The notes beneath the pieces were generated by a model. That model was given only the letters and a program-made list of their open reading frames with translations. It ran no database searches and was not told the DNA's origin. The position numbers and the translations under genes are program-made. 64,000 bases of DNA from Ktedonobacterales bacterium (GTDB taxonomy: Bacteria; Chloroflexota; Ktedonobacteria; Ktedonobacterales; DATBGS01). The stretch's first letter is position 1; each line of letters begins with the position of its first letter. Shown here in pieces: positions 34,448-42,136 of this stretch. The stretch is from NCBI GenBank assembly GCA_036557285.1, contig DATBHW010000012.1, positions 62,001-126,000 of the forward strand, read 5' to 3'.

Positions 34448-35044
34448 TTACGCGCTCTGAATAGCCGCGATAAAGTCGGCTTCGGTCATGGGGGCGCTGA
34501 ACTTCACCCCCTCATCGTTCACCGGCGTGACCATGTTATTGCGTATCTCGAATCGCCCGGTTGGCCCGCCCGCCACATAGTAATGGCCTGGGCTGTATTC
34601 ATGCAAGAAGAGAATGAGGTGTTCTCCCACCTGAAAGAGAGGATCATCTTCGACCTCATAAAGTGTATCCCCCATAACGCCACCCACCTGATGGATAGTG
34701 AGGCTCGAACCCTTTACGCGCTGCCCTGGATCGAGGATGACTTTGCTGATGCTAAACACAAAGTCTGTTGTCACATCCCCTCGCCCCGGCCCCTCCCTGG
34801 TGACATTTGCTACTTCAGAGATAGAGCCGACTGCTGCTATATCTGATCCTTGCTTCAGACTCTTCAAGTCATGATAAGTCACAGCCCAGCTTGCGCTTAT
34901 CTTCACCGTCTGTCCAGGTCGGGAGGATGAAGAGCATCCGCTTACTATAACTGCGCTCGCCGCTACAAGGCCGATCAGCAGTAGCCCTCCCAACCTTTTG
35001 AGGGCGGCCTTTTCGCGCACGCGCCAGAATCGTGTCTTACTCAT
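34448..35044 (-). CDS. Secreted lipoprotein of unknown function
   Basis: A 198-residue protein. ATG 35044 is preferred over a GTG three bases upstream because AAGGAGG then has normal spacing. Signal peptide with hydrophobic core LLLIGLVAASAVIV and lipobox VSGC, then a Ser-rich linker. The mature domain is beta-rich (DIAAVGSISEVANVTREGPG, VFSISKVILDPGQRVKG, LFQVGEHLILFLHEY), resembling domains that bind small ligands or polymers in exported proteins. It follows the matrixin-type protease gene by 14 bases and is probably in one operon with it. The pair is less GC-rich than the surroundings. Confidence 0.75.
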   Translation of the reverse strand: MSKTRFWRVREKAALKRLGGLLLIGLVAASAVIVSGCSSSSRPGQTVKISASWAVTYHDLKSLKQGSDIAAVGSISEVANVTREGPGRGDVTTDFVFSISKVILDPGQRVKGSSLTIHQVGGVMGDTLYEVEDDPLFQVGEHLILFLHEYSPGHYYVAGGPTGRFEIRNNMVTPVNDEGVKFSAPMTEADFIAAIQSA

Positions 35045-35058
35045 CACACCCTCCTTAT

Positions 35059-35646
35059 CTAATAGAGAGCATTGACCCCGTTTACATCATCCGTCCGAGG
35101 TAGGTTGATGCCGCATGACTCCCATCGGATACCTGTATCTGGATTCATGAGGACGCATCCACTTGAATGGGCTAAGCCAGCAAGATGACCTAGCTCATGA
35201 GCAGCAACAGACTGAATCTCTGGACCTGGATAGTCCTTTGTGAAGGCGTAGTTTAGGTACAGGTCTGCAAAGTTGTAGTTGCAGGAGTCGCAGGGAGAGA
35301 GTACCGTCCAGCCATTCATGTTCCTGCCGGGCTGGTTTGTATCATAAGCCACTATCGTGCAACAACTGCTCGTCTTGAAAAAGAAAATGTTAGCTGAAGC
35401 GGTATTATTCCAGGCAAATCTGCCATTGTCCCAACCAGTTCTGTCCGCAGAAGAGATAAAACTACCAGAGTATGTGATATAGATGTCGGCACAACATCCA
35501 GAATGAGGCTGATTAGGCCATCGCCCACCCAAAAGGTGATACGCAGAGGCAGGGTGTACTTGAAGCACGAGCATAACCAATCCGATTGCCAGCGCGATTG
35601 CCAGCCGCCCAAACACAGCAGCCCTGTGCGAAAAGGTTCTTTGCAT
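35059..35646 (-). CDS. Secreted matrixin-like (M10) zinc metalloprotease
   Basis: A 195-residue protein with GGAGGGG before ATG 35646. It has a signal peptide (LAIALAIGLVMLVLQV, cleavage near ASA-Y) and a catalytic domain with the extended zinc site HELGHLAGLAH and a Met-turn region (CVLMNP). Six Cys residues suggest disulfides outside the cell. There is no obvious propeptide with a cysteine switch, so it may be made active or be inhibited by the downstream lipoprotein (inference). Substrate unknown. Confidence 0.85.
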   Translation of the reverse strand: MQRTFSHRAAVFGRLAIALAIGLVMLVLQVHPASAYHLLGGRWPNQPHSGCCADIYITYSGSFISSADRTGWDNGRFAWNNTASANIFFFKTSSCCTIVAYDTNQPGRNMNGWTVLSPCDSCNYNFADLYLNYAFTKDYPGPEIQSVAAHELGHLAGLAHSSGCVLMNPDTGIRWESCGINLPRTDDVNGVNALY

Positions 35647-35732
35647 GATTTACCCCTCCGTGATCTTTACATGCTACCTCAGTGGTCAGGAAATTCGCTC
35701 TGAGAGCTTGTGAACCATATGCTAATAATATA

Positions 35733-35777
35733 GCAGAGATTGATCCAAAAGTTCTTGACTTTTGGATCAATCTCTGC
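35733..35777. terminator. Perfect 20-base-stem palindrome between the protease and beta-glucosidase genes
   Basis: Bases 35733-35752 pair perfectly with 35758-35777 around a 5-base loop. It lies after the GH1 gene (minus strand) and before the protease gene. A terminator for the GH1 gene or a bidirectional structure is likely, though no long T-run follows on either strand. The stem is AT-rich, unlike the local DNA. Confidence 0.6.
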
Positions 35778-35855
35778 ATTCTCGGAATCTTAATTCTATA
35801 CTTTCCTAAATATTCATCCTTGACTCCTGGGAGCTTTGCCCTGCTACCTGGACGC

Positions 35856-37190
35856 TCAGCCGCGAGGCACGCCGTTACGGGCGATCACATCGCGGTAGAA
35901 ATAGCCGCTCTTTTTGATGTGGCGCTGCTGCGTGGCGTAGTCGGTATAGACGATGCCGAAACGCTGCGAGTAGCCGAAGGTCCACTCGAAATTATCGAGC
36001 AAGGACCAGACGAAATAGCCGCGCAGAGGCACACCCGCTTGTATGGCCTGGTGGGCCGCGCCGAAATGCTGCTGAAGATAGCGCCGCCGCCGCTCATCCT
36101 CAACTGTGCCATCTTCGCGCAGCGTATCCTGGAAAGCCGCGCCGTTTTCAGTGATGTAGACCGCTTTGGGCGCGTAGTCATGCTGCACACGCTCCAACAG
36201 CACGCGCAGGCCATCGGGAAAGACTTCCCAGCCCATCGTAGTATGTTCGTCCTGTTCTTCTATATCGCCGGAGTTTGTCGAGCCTCTGGCGATAATGCGG
36301 GTATAGTAGTTCACGCCAAGAAAATCCGTCGGCTGGGAGATGCGTTCCATATCGCCTGCTTCGATAGTTGGTTGCGGCAGGCCATGCGCCTCCATCTCCT
36401 CAAGCGGATACGCGCCCTTGAAGAGCGGGTCCATAAACCACTTCAGCCAGATGATCTCTTCGCGGCGAGCGACGGCCAGGTCTGCCTCGCTGCTGCTGGC
36501 CGGATAGACGGGTTGCAGCACAAGCGTGATGCCCACCTGCGTCTGGCTGTCTCCGGCGGCGCGCAGGGCAGGCAGCGCCAGCCCATGCGAGAGCAGCAGA
36601 TGATGGGCCGCCTGAGTGGCTGCGGCGGGGTCGTGCCTGCCTGGCGGATGAAACCCCATCCAATGCCCAAAGTAGGCGACCACCAGCGGCTCGTTATGCG
36701 TAATCCAATGATGGACGCGATCACCTAGCCGCGCCGCCACGACCTGCGCGTAGTCGGCAAAGGCTTTGCTGGTGTCGCGGTTCAGCCAGCCGCCCTGCTC
36801 TTGCAGGGGCTGGGGCAAGTCCCAGTGATAGAGCGTCACATACGGATCAATGCCAGCGGCCAGCAGGCCATCCACCAGCCGATCATAGAAATCCAGTCCC
36901 GCGACATTGACCTGGCCTCGCCCACCGGGCAGGATGCGCGGCCAGGCGATAGAGAAGCGATAGGCTTGTAGCCCTAGCTCGCGCATCAGGGCAATATCCT
37001 GGGGCCAGCGATGGTAATGGTCGCAGGCGACATCGCCCGTGTCACCGTTCAGCGTGGCCCCTGGCGCATGGGCGAAGGTGTCCCAGATGGATGGCCCCCG
37101 GCCATCTTCGTGAACAGCGCCCTCGATCTGGTATGCGGCGGTAGCCGCGCCCCAGGCAAAGCCTGCGGGAAACTGAAGCAATTCGGTCAT
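35856..37190 (-). CDS. Family GH1 beta-glucosidase
   Basis: A 444-residue cytoplasmic glycosidase of normal GH1 length. N-terminus FPAGFAWGAATAAYQIEGA is the family signature; the acid/base glutamate is in ITHNEPLVV (near 165) and the nucleophile in YITENGAA (near 347); the C-terminus has GYFVWSLLDNFEW. It releases glucose or related sugars from beta-glucosides or disaccharides. ATG 37190 follows AGGATG-type sequence, a moderate ribosome site. No sugar transporter is nearby, so the substrate source is open. Confidence 0.95.
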   Translation of the reverse strand: MTELLQFPAGFAWGAATAAYQIEGAVHEDGRGPSIWDTFAHAPGATLNGDTGDVACDHYHRWPQDIALMRELGLQAYRFSIAWPRILPGGRGQVNVAGLDFYDRLVDGLLAAGIDPYVTLYHWDLPQPLQEQGGWLNRDTSKAFADYAQVVAARLGDRVHHWITHNEPLVVAYFGHWMGFHPPGRHDPAAATQAAHHLLLSHGLALPALRAAGDSQTQVGITLVLQPVYPASSSEADLAVARREEIIWLKWFMDPLFKGAYPLEEMEAHGLPQPTIEAGDMERISQPTDFLGVNYYTRIIARGSTNSGDIEEQDEHTTMGWEVFPDGLRVLLERVQHDYAPKAVYITENGAAFQDTLREDGTVEDERRRRYLQQHFGAAHQAIQAGVPLRGYFVWSLLDNFEWTFGYSQRFGIVYTDYATQQRHIKKSGYFYRDVIARNGVPRG

Positions 37191-37278
37191 GCGTTCATCC
37201 TGCCTGTCTTGAAAGAGTATGCTGCTTATCCAGCAGCGAGGCAACCCCATTCATCTTGTCCCCTTAGTGCAAAGTTCC

Positions 37279-37365
37279 TTGATCTCTTTGGCATTCGCTA
37301 GTATACTTCCCAGGGCTGGCGCGGCGCGAGCGACACTTCATGACGACCCGCTGAGGGTATTGAAA
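37279..37365 (+). repeat. Repeated promoter-like element, copy 2
   Basis: TTGATC (37279-37284), exactly 17 bases, then TATACT (37302-37307), followed by CCCAGGGCTGGCGCGGCGCG and TCATGACGACCCGCTGAGGG with the same minimal frame ATG-ACG-ACC-CGC-TGA. It matches copy 1 at 31088-31175 over the promoter-like and leader parts with scattered differences. It overlaps the 3' end of the PPOX-type gene and would be transcribed antisense to it. Confidence 0.55.
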
Positions 37366-37751
37366 AGCGTGATGTCCAGAAACGCCCATTTGCGCCGAAG
37401 CAGCCCATTAGAAAAGACCTCACTGAAGCGGAAGGCAACCGGGTACTTGCGCCGCAGCGCCCGCCGGGCAGTAATCTCCTCTTCTTTTGGCAGAACGCGC
37501 GCTTTTGCCTCCATCGTGGGGCCGGTGATTCGGCCAATGCCGGTACAGGCGGCAATCTGCACGTTCCCACTGTTGCGGATGCGCTTCACTTTTCCGGCTT
37601 TGGCGAGGCTGAAGACGTACAGGTGATCGCCTGTGCGGCCATACCAAACGGGCGTAGGTACTGCGTCGCCGCTCTTGCGGAAAGTGGTCAATAAGAGATG
37701 ATTGCCTTGCAGCGAGTCCAGCCCTTCGGCTTCGCTTGTTTCGGTTTCCAT
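37338..37751 (-). CDS. PPOX-class (pyridoxamine-phosphate-oxidase-fold) F420- or flavin-dependent protein
   Basis: A 137-residue protein with GAGGAG upstream of ATG 37751. The split-barrel signature is visible: HLLLTTFRKSGDAVPTPVWY, GDHLYVFSLAKAGKVKRIRN, VQIAACTGIGRITGPTMEAK. This matches small F420-dependent reductases and their relatives more than true PdxH. The last residues (LFNTLSGSS) are encoded by the repeated element, so the natural C-terminus may have been altered by it. Substrate unknown. Confidence 0.75.
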   Translation of the reverse strand: METETSEAEGLDSLQGNHLLLTTFRKSGDAVPTPVWYGRTGDHLYVFSLAKAGKVKRIRNSGNVQIAACTGIGRITGPTMEAKARVLPKEEEITARRALRRKYPVAFRFSEVFSNGLLRRKWAFLDITLFNTLSGSS

Positions 37752-37806
37752 CGGTGCTTCTCCTCTTCTCCAGGCATCTTCTTATCATTATGGCTTCTTT
37801 CTGGGA

Positions 37807-37812
37807 TATAAT
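37807..37812 (+). promoter_or_regulatory. Possible -10 element of the Nudix gene
   Basis: TATAAT about 60 bases before the chosen Nudix start. The -35 position is poor, so this is tentative. Confidence 0.4.
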
Positions 37813-37870
37813 GCCAGCCGTTTCTCTTGTTGAGCGTTGGACATGAGTGTATCAGATTTGGAGCGGCCCG

Positions 37871-38296
37871 ATGCGAACGAGACGGCGAGCCTATATCTAT
37901 GTGATCAGAGAGAAGGATGGCGTCAGACAACTGCTGGTGTTTCATGAGGATGATCCAGAGGCGGGGATACAGGTTCCGGGCGGCGGTATCGAACCAGATG
38001 AGACGCCGCTTGAGGGAATGAAGCGCGAAGTTCTTGAAGAGACGGGCCTCAAAGCGTGTGTGGTCGAACGCGAACTTGCCGTCGATCTGCGACAGTATGA
38101 GGATCACCTGCAAGAACGCCATTTCTTCTGGCTGTCGGTGGCCGATGCGCCCGACGAGTGGGACCATGTAGTGAGCGGCAAGGGCGAAGACAACGGCCTG
38201 ATCTTTCACTATTTCTGGGTGAGTTCACCAACCGAGGTCACACTGATCCTTGGGCATGGTGATTATCTGGCCGCCATCTTCAACTCCAGCCACTAA
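37871..38296 (+). CDS. Nudix hydrolase
   Basis: A 141-residue protein. ATG 37871 has GGAG 7 bases upstream; a GTG 24 bases earlier is possible. The Nudix box GGGIEPDETPLEGMKREVLE followed by ETGL is complete and holds the metal-binding glutamates. It hydrolyses a nucleoside diphosphate linked to another group, with the substrate unknown. It starts a short run of + strand genes with the DinB-like and ligase genes. Confidence 0.9.
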   Translation: MRTRRRAYIYVIREKDGVRQLLVFHEDDPEAGIQVPGGGIEPDETPLEGMKREVLEETGLKACVVERELAVDLRQYEDHLQERHFFWLSVADAPDEWDHVVSGKGEDNGLIFHYFWVSSPTEVTLILGHGDYLAAIFNSSH

Positions 38297-38321
38297 CCAG
38301 GCGCTACCAGAAGGTGAGCAG

Positions 38322-38438
38322 GTGAATGATACGCTTGCAGCACTCAAGCCGCATGGTTCCGCCTCGCTCTATGAGGATGCGGTACGTTCGCTGAGAGAAG
38401 AAGCGGAAGCGGCAGAGCGTAATGGAAAGAGCGAGTAA
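38322..38438 (+). CDS. Possible small protein (38 aa)
   Basis: A GTG at 38322, preceded by AAGGTGAG, opens a frame ending just before the ribosome site of the DinB-like gene. It reads NDTLAALKPHGSASLYEDAV then SLREEAEAAERNG: short, acidic and helical. The tight fit between the Nudix and DinB genes is the main support. It may be spurious. Confidence 0.35.
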   Translation: MNDTLAALKPHGSASLYEDAVRSLREEAEAAERNGKSE

Positions 38439-38449
38439 AGGGAGGATTC

Positions 38450-38950
38450 ATGGAAAAGCAGCATTCGTTGGAAGAAAGCCTGGCCCGCTATGCGCGTGGC
38501 GTAGATGAATTGGATGCCGCGCTGGCGGGAATCTCTGAGCAAGAACTGGACCTGAAGCAACCTGCCGGGGAATGGAGCATCCGGCAGATCGTGCATCATA
38601 TCGCCGATGGCGACGATCTCTGGGCGATGGCGCTGAAGGCAGCCCTGGCTAATTCTGGCTGCCTCTATCGGCATGACTGGTACACACCGGATAACGCCTG
38701 GGCCGCGTCGCTGGATTACGCGGGCCGGGCGATTGCGCCTGCCATCGCGCTTTTTCGGGCGAATCGGGCGCATGTTGTGCAACTGGTGCGGCACTTGCCC
38801 AACGCCTGGGAGCGTTCGATTCGCTTTGCCGCGCCCTATCAGCCAGAACCCGAGCAGATGACTGCTGGCGAGATCATCGAGAGCCAGGCCGATCACGCGC
38901 TCTGGCACTGCGAGGAGATTCGCCAGATTCGCCGCGCGCATGAGGGCTAA
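38450..38950 (+). CDS. DinB-like four-helix protein
   Basis: A 166-residue protein with AAAGGGAGG before the ATG. It has the DinB layout: GEWSIRQIVHHIADGD around 42-57 with a metal-binding His, a middle helix, and a C-terminal SQADHALWHCEEI with two further His. DinB-like proteins are metal-dependent enzymes, often thiol (bacillithiol or mycothiol) transferases. The partner thiol cannot be told. Confidence 0.85.
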   Translation: MEKQHSLEESLARYARGVDELDAALAGISEQELDLKQPAGEWSIRQIVHHIADGDDLWAMALKAALANSGCLYRHDWYTPDNAWAASLDYAGRAIAPAIALFRANRAHVVQLVRHLPNAWERSIRFAAPYQPEPEQMTAGEIIESQADHALWHCEEIRQIRRAHEG

Positions 38951-39020
38951 TCGCCTGCCATCCTCTGGACAGATGCGCTAGACTAAAAGGCACACTGGCA
39001 CACGAAGGAGGGCTATCCTG

Positions 39021-40352
39021 GTGGAGCGGCGATTCTGGGATGAGGCGATTGAGACAATGGAGCCAGCGGCGCTGCGGCGGCTGGAGAACGAACGCTTGCA
39101 GGCGCAGCTTGATGCGGTCTGGGCGCGTTCACCTTTCTATCAGGCGAAGTTTGCCGAGGCGGGCGTGGGGCGCGAAGCCATCCGCGATCTGGCCGATCTG
39201 CCGCTGGCTCCCTTTACTGAAAAGGACGAGTGCAGACGCAGCCAGAAAGAGCAGCCGCCGTTCGGCAGTTATCTGGCGGCTGCGTCGGATCAGGTGATTC
39301 GGGCGCACAAAACGTCGGGTACGACGGGCCGGGCGCTGTACGTGGCGCTGACGCGGCGTGACCGCGACGTGATGACCGAATGCGGCGCGCGGGCCTATTG
39401 GGCGTCGGGCTTGCGGCCTGGGCATCGGGTGGCGCACTGCCTGAACTATCGGCTGTGGGTCGGCGGCTATTCCGATCACGACAGCCTGGAGACGACGGGG
39501 GCCACCATTGTACCCTTTGGCGTGGGCGAAACAGCCCTGTTGATTCAGACAATCCGCGAACTGAGTATCAACGCGATCAGCGCCACGCCGTCCTATATGC
39601 TGCCGCTGGCCGAGGCGGCGCGGGCGCAGGGGCTGGAGCCGCGCGAGCTGGGTCTGCGCCTGGGCTTCTTTGGCGCGGAGCCGGGGATGAGCGAGCCGAG
39701 CGTGCGCGCCCGTATGGAAGAAGTCTGGGGCCTGCGGGCAATGGACGCCAATTTCGGGATGGCTGATGTCTTGAGCATCATGGGATCGGAATGCGAGGAG
39801 CGCCAGGGCTTGCATTTCCACGCGCAGGGCTATGTGGCGGTGGAGTTGATTGAGCCGGAGAGCGGCGCGCCCTTGCCCATCAGCGACGGGGCCGAGGGCG
39901 AACTGGTCTATACCCATCTCTATAAAGAGGCGCAGCCGCTGGTGCGTTACCGCGCCCGCGATGTGGTGCGTATCCTGGGGACGGGGCCATGCGCCTGTGG
40001 CCGGACAAGCTTTCGCTTTCGTATCCTGGGCCGCAGCGATGATATGCTGCATGTGCGCGGCGTCAATGTCTTCCCTACCGGCGTGGGCAACGTGCTGGCG
40101 CGTCTTTCGGACCAGCTTTCAGGCGAGTTCCTGATCATCGTTGATCACGCGCCCCCGCATCAATATCTGCGCGTGCAGGTGGAACTGGCAGAGGGTCTGA
40201 CCCCAGAGATGGCCGGAGATTTGCCACAGCGTATCGCGCAGGCGCTGCGCCAGCGTCTCAGCTTCCGCGCCGAGCCAGAACTGATCCCCTATGGCGTCCT
40301 GCCGCGCACAGAGGGCAAGGCGCGGCGGGTGCTAAAAACCTATCAAGCGTAA
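39021..40352 (+). CDS. Phenylacetate-CoA ligase-like enzyme
   Basis: A 443-residue adenylate-forming enzyme. The start is GTG 39021, with GAAGGAGGG 9 bases upstream. Signatures: the P-loop-like HKTSGTTGRAL near 93, EVWGLRAMDANFGMADV with an aromatic-acid-site region, and the C-terminal flexible domain with LGRSDDMLHVRGVNVFPTGV. PaaK-type ligases activate aromatic acids to CoA thioesters. No other paa genes are near, so the acid substrate is uncertain; an enoyl-CoA hydratase lies 3 kb downstream. Confidence 0.85.
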   Translation: MERRFWDEAIETMEPAALRRLENERLQAQLDAVWARSPFYQAKFAEAGVGREAIRDLADLPLAPFTEKDECRRSQKEQPPFGSYLAAASDQVIRAHKTSGTTGRALYVALTRRDRDVMTECGARAYWASGLRPGHRVAHCLNYRLWVGGYSDHDSLETTGATIVPFGVGETALLIQTIRELSINAISATPSYMLPLAEAARAQGLEPRELGLRLGFFGAEPGMSEPSVRARMEEVWGLRAMDANFGMADVLSIMGSECEERQGLHFHAQGYVAVELIEPESGAPLPISDGAEGELVYTHLYKEAQPLVRYRARDVVRILGTGPCACGRTSFRFRILGRSDDMLHVRGVNVFPTGVGNVLARLSDQLSGEFLIIVDHAPPHQYLRVQVELAEGLTPEMAGDLPQRIAQALRQRLSFRAEPELIPYGVLPRTEGKARRVLKTYQA

Positions 40353-40413
40353 GTGAAATATGCTATGATGGTTCCAGAAGAAAAAACGAGTAAAGATGGG
40401 AAGCGAGGCAGCG

Positions 40414-40686
40414 ATGATAGACGCATTGCAGCAGGTGGTGAGCCGACTTGAAGCCCTTCCTCCAGAGGAGCAAGCCCTTCTGGCTGAAGATTTGCAGCAT
40501 TGGCTGGCAAAACCGGCATGGGAACGGCGGTTGTATGCCGAATGGGCCAGAGAATTGGCCGAAGAGCCAGAAGACACAGGCAGCCGGAAAACCACCGGGG
40601 TGATTTACAGCGACGAAGAGTTCGACGCCCATCTTGAAGCCGTTGCACATTCGGCTGATGGGGGGCCAACTCGTGCCGACTCATGA
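40414..40686 (+). CDS. Putative antitoxin of tandem pair 1
   Basis: A 90-residue acidic protein. The start is placed at ATG 40414 by analogy with copies 2 and 3, where GGAGGCAGCG precedes the same codons; an in-frame ATG at 40396 is possible. N-terminus IDALQQVVSRLEALPPEEQA and an acidic C-terminus with YSDEEFDAHLEAV. The toxin-like gene overlaps its end by 14 bases, as in all three pairs. A type II antitoxin role is inferred from arrangement and composition. Confidence 0.65.
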   Translation: MIDALQQVVSRLEALPPEEQALLAEDLQHWLAKPAWERRLYAEWARELAEEPEDTGSRKTTGVIYSDEEFDAHLEAVAHSADGGPTRADS

Positions 40687-40957
40687 GGAGACTGAGCGGT
40701 TTACCAATGAATACAAGCGATTGAGAGCCGACAGGCAGGCTCTTTTCAATCGGGCGCGAAGAGATTGGGTGGCAGCCCTCAAGGCTCACCGGCCAGCGCC
40801 AGCCCGTTTGGGTATTCGTCGTTTTCTCTCTATCGAAGGAATGTACGAGTTCCATTTTGCTCCAGATGGCCGGGCGCTTTTTCGCTATGGGCCAGAGCGT
40901 AAGCCTGGCGAAGTCCATATCATCTGGGAGCGCATTGGTGGGCATGATATTTACTAG
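40673..40957 (+). CDS. RelE-like putative toxin, pair 1
   Basis: A 94-residue basic protein. GTG 40673 aligns with ATG starts of the paralogues (PTHEETERF). The C-terminus RALFRYGPERKPGEVHIIWE followed by RIGGHDIY resembles the ending of RelE/ParE-fold toxins in the HIIW-R-IG-HDIF style. It overlaps its antitoxin by 14 bases. If related, it would act on ribosome-bound mRNA; this is not shown by sequence alone. Confidence 0.65.
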   Translation: MPTHEETERFTNEYKRLRADRQALFNRARRDWVAALKAHRPAPARLGIRRFLSIEGMYEFHFAPDGRALFRYGPERKPGEVHIIWERIGGHDIY

Positions 40958-40966
40958 GAGGCAGCG

Positions 40967-41290
40967 ATGATAGACGCATTGCAGCAGGTGGTGAGCCAGC
41001 TTGAGACCCTTTCCCCGGTGGAGCAAGCCAAATTCGCGGAAGATGTTCAGGCACTCTTCCTCAAATATCGAAGCTATCAAGCGGAGCAGCAGCGCGTCTC
41101 TCGGATGTCCAGGGAGGAGTTTGACGCCTTCCTGGCCGAACGAAAAGTGAGCAAGCCGTATCTAGCGCCGGACTATCGCGGCATCTACTACAGCGATAAG
41201 GAGTTTGATGAGGCGCTGGAAAGTTGGTCCGGGCCAGAAGCTGTCGAACTCTATGAGCGCGAGAAGAACGCCTCCGATGCCGACATTTGA
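40967..41290 (+). CDS. Putative antitoxin of tandem pair 2
   Basis: A 107-residue paralogue of the first antitoxin (IDALQQVVSQLETLSPVEQA) with a longer middle part (KYRSYQAEQQRVSRMSREEF) and a C-terminus reading YYSDKEFDEALESWSGPEAV. GGAGGCAGCG precedes the ATG. Bases around the junction with pair 1 are almost identical to those between pairs 2 and 3, while the middle is diverged. Confidence 0.65.
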   Translation: MIDALQQVVSQLETLSPVEQAKFAEDVQALFLKYRSYQAEQQRVSRMSREEFDAFLAERKVSKPYLAPDYRGIYYSDKEFDEALESWSGPEAVELYEREKNASDADI

Positions 41291-41573
41291 GGTTGAGGAA
41301 CGCTTCAGACAAGCGTACCAGCGTCTGCACGTACAAAAGAAAGCAGCGTTTCTCAAAGCTCGTGACGATCTGGTCGCCTGGCTGGTTGCAAAAAAGAAGC
41401 AGCCTGACCTTGTTCCACCGGCGCCTCTGCGTTTACACTTCATCGAAAGCAAGGATGCCTGGTCTATCACCTTTGGAGGGGACCAGCGGGCGCTGTGGCG
41501 CTACGGTGAGGAAGTTCTGCCTGGCGAAGTCCATATCATCTGGGAGCGCATTGATGGGCATGATATTTATTAG
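41277..41573 (+). CDS. RelE-like putative toxin, pair 2
   Basis: A 98-residue basic protein, ATG 41277, overlapping the antitoxin by 14 bases. It aligns with toxin 1: PTFEVEERFRQAYQRLHVQK at the start and RALWRYGEEVLPGEVHIIWE, RIDGHDIY at the end. The middle is Lys-rich. Apparently intact. Confidence 0.65.
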   Translation: MPTFEVEERFRQAYQRLHVQKKAAFLKARDDLVAWLVAKKKQPDLVPPAPLRLHFIESKDAWSITFGGDQRALWRYGEEVLPGEVHIIWERIDGHDIY

Positions 41574-41582
41574 GAGGCAGCG

Positions 41583-41846
41583 ATGATAGATGCCTTGCAG
41601 CAGGTAATGAGCCAGCTTGAAGCCCTTCCTCCAGAGGAGCAAGCCGAACTGGCCGAAACCTTCCAGCGCCTGATTGATGAGAAGACGGGCTATACTACCA
41701 TCTATGGGCCGCATACCGATGAAGAGTTTGAGGCGCTCTTGGACGCCCTGGATGTTGCCACTTCTCACGAAGAATATGAAGCGATTTGGGAGAAGCAACC
41801 CAAACGCCGGGTAAAGCGAGAAGAAGTGATGAATGCCGACGCATGA
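41583..41846 (+). CDS. Putative antitoxin of tandem pair 3
   Basis: An 87-residue protein, again with AGGAGGCAGCG before the ATG and IDALQQVMSQLEALPPEEQA at the N-terminus. Its partner toxin carries a nonsense codon, so this antitoxin may now be an orphan that can still bind the other toxins or the promoter (inference). Confidence 0.6.
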   Translation: MIDALQQVMSQLEALPPEEQAELAETFQRLIDEKTGYTTIYGPHTDEEFEALLDALDVATSHEEYEAIWEKQPKRRVKREEVMNADA

Positions 41847-42126
41847 GGAAGAGGAGGCGTTCAAGACGGCTTACGAGCGTTTGAGCCAGGCAGATAAGGA
41901 TGCGTTCAGGAAGGCCAGGCGAGAGTTTGTCCGTGCCTGGAAAGAAAAGCGCGCTTTTCCTCGTGAATTCCCCGCGCATCTGGGCATTAAACGCAATCAA
42001 AGCAAGAAACTCTAGGAGTTTCGCTTTGGGCCTGATAAGCGGGCGCTCTTTGACCTGGGCAAAGAGCGTACCCCTGGTGAAGCGCATATCATCTGGGAGC
42101 GCATTGGTGGGCATGATATTTATTAG
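41833..42126 (+). pseudogene. RelE-like putative toxin of pair 3, broken by an in-frame amber codon
   Basis: ATG 41833 opens PTHEEEEAFKTAYERLSQAD like its paralogues, but TAG at 42013-42015 stops it after 60 codons. Reading on in the same frame gives EFRFGPDKRALFDLGKERTP then GEAHIIWERIGGHDIY up to TAG 42124-42126, the expected toxin C-terminus. The TAG replaces the Tyr codon that precedes Glu-Phe in toxin 1. One further codon is missing nearby. The HIIW motif end is lost if translation stops. Confidence 0.75.
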
Positions 42127-42136
42127 AAGTGTTCGT

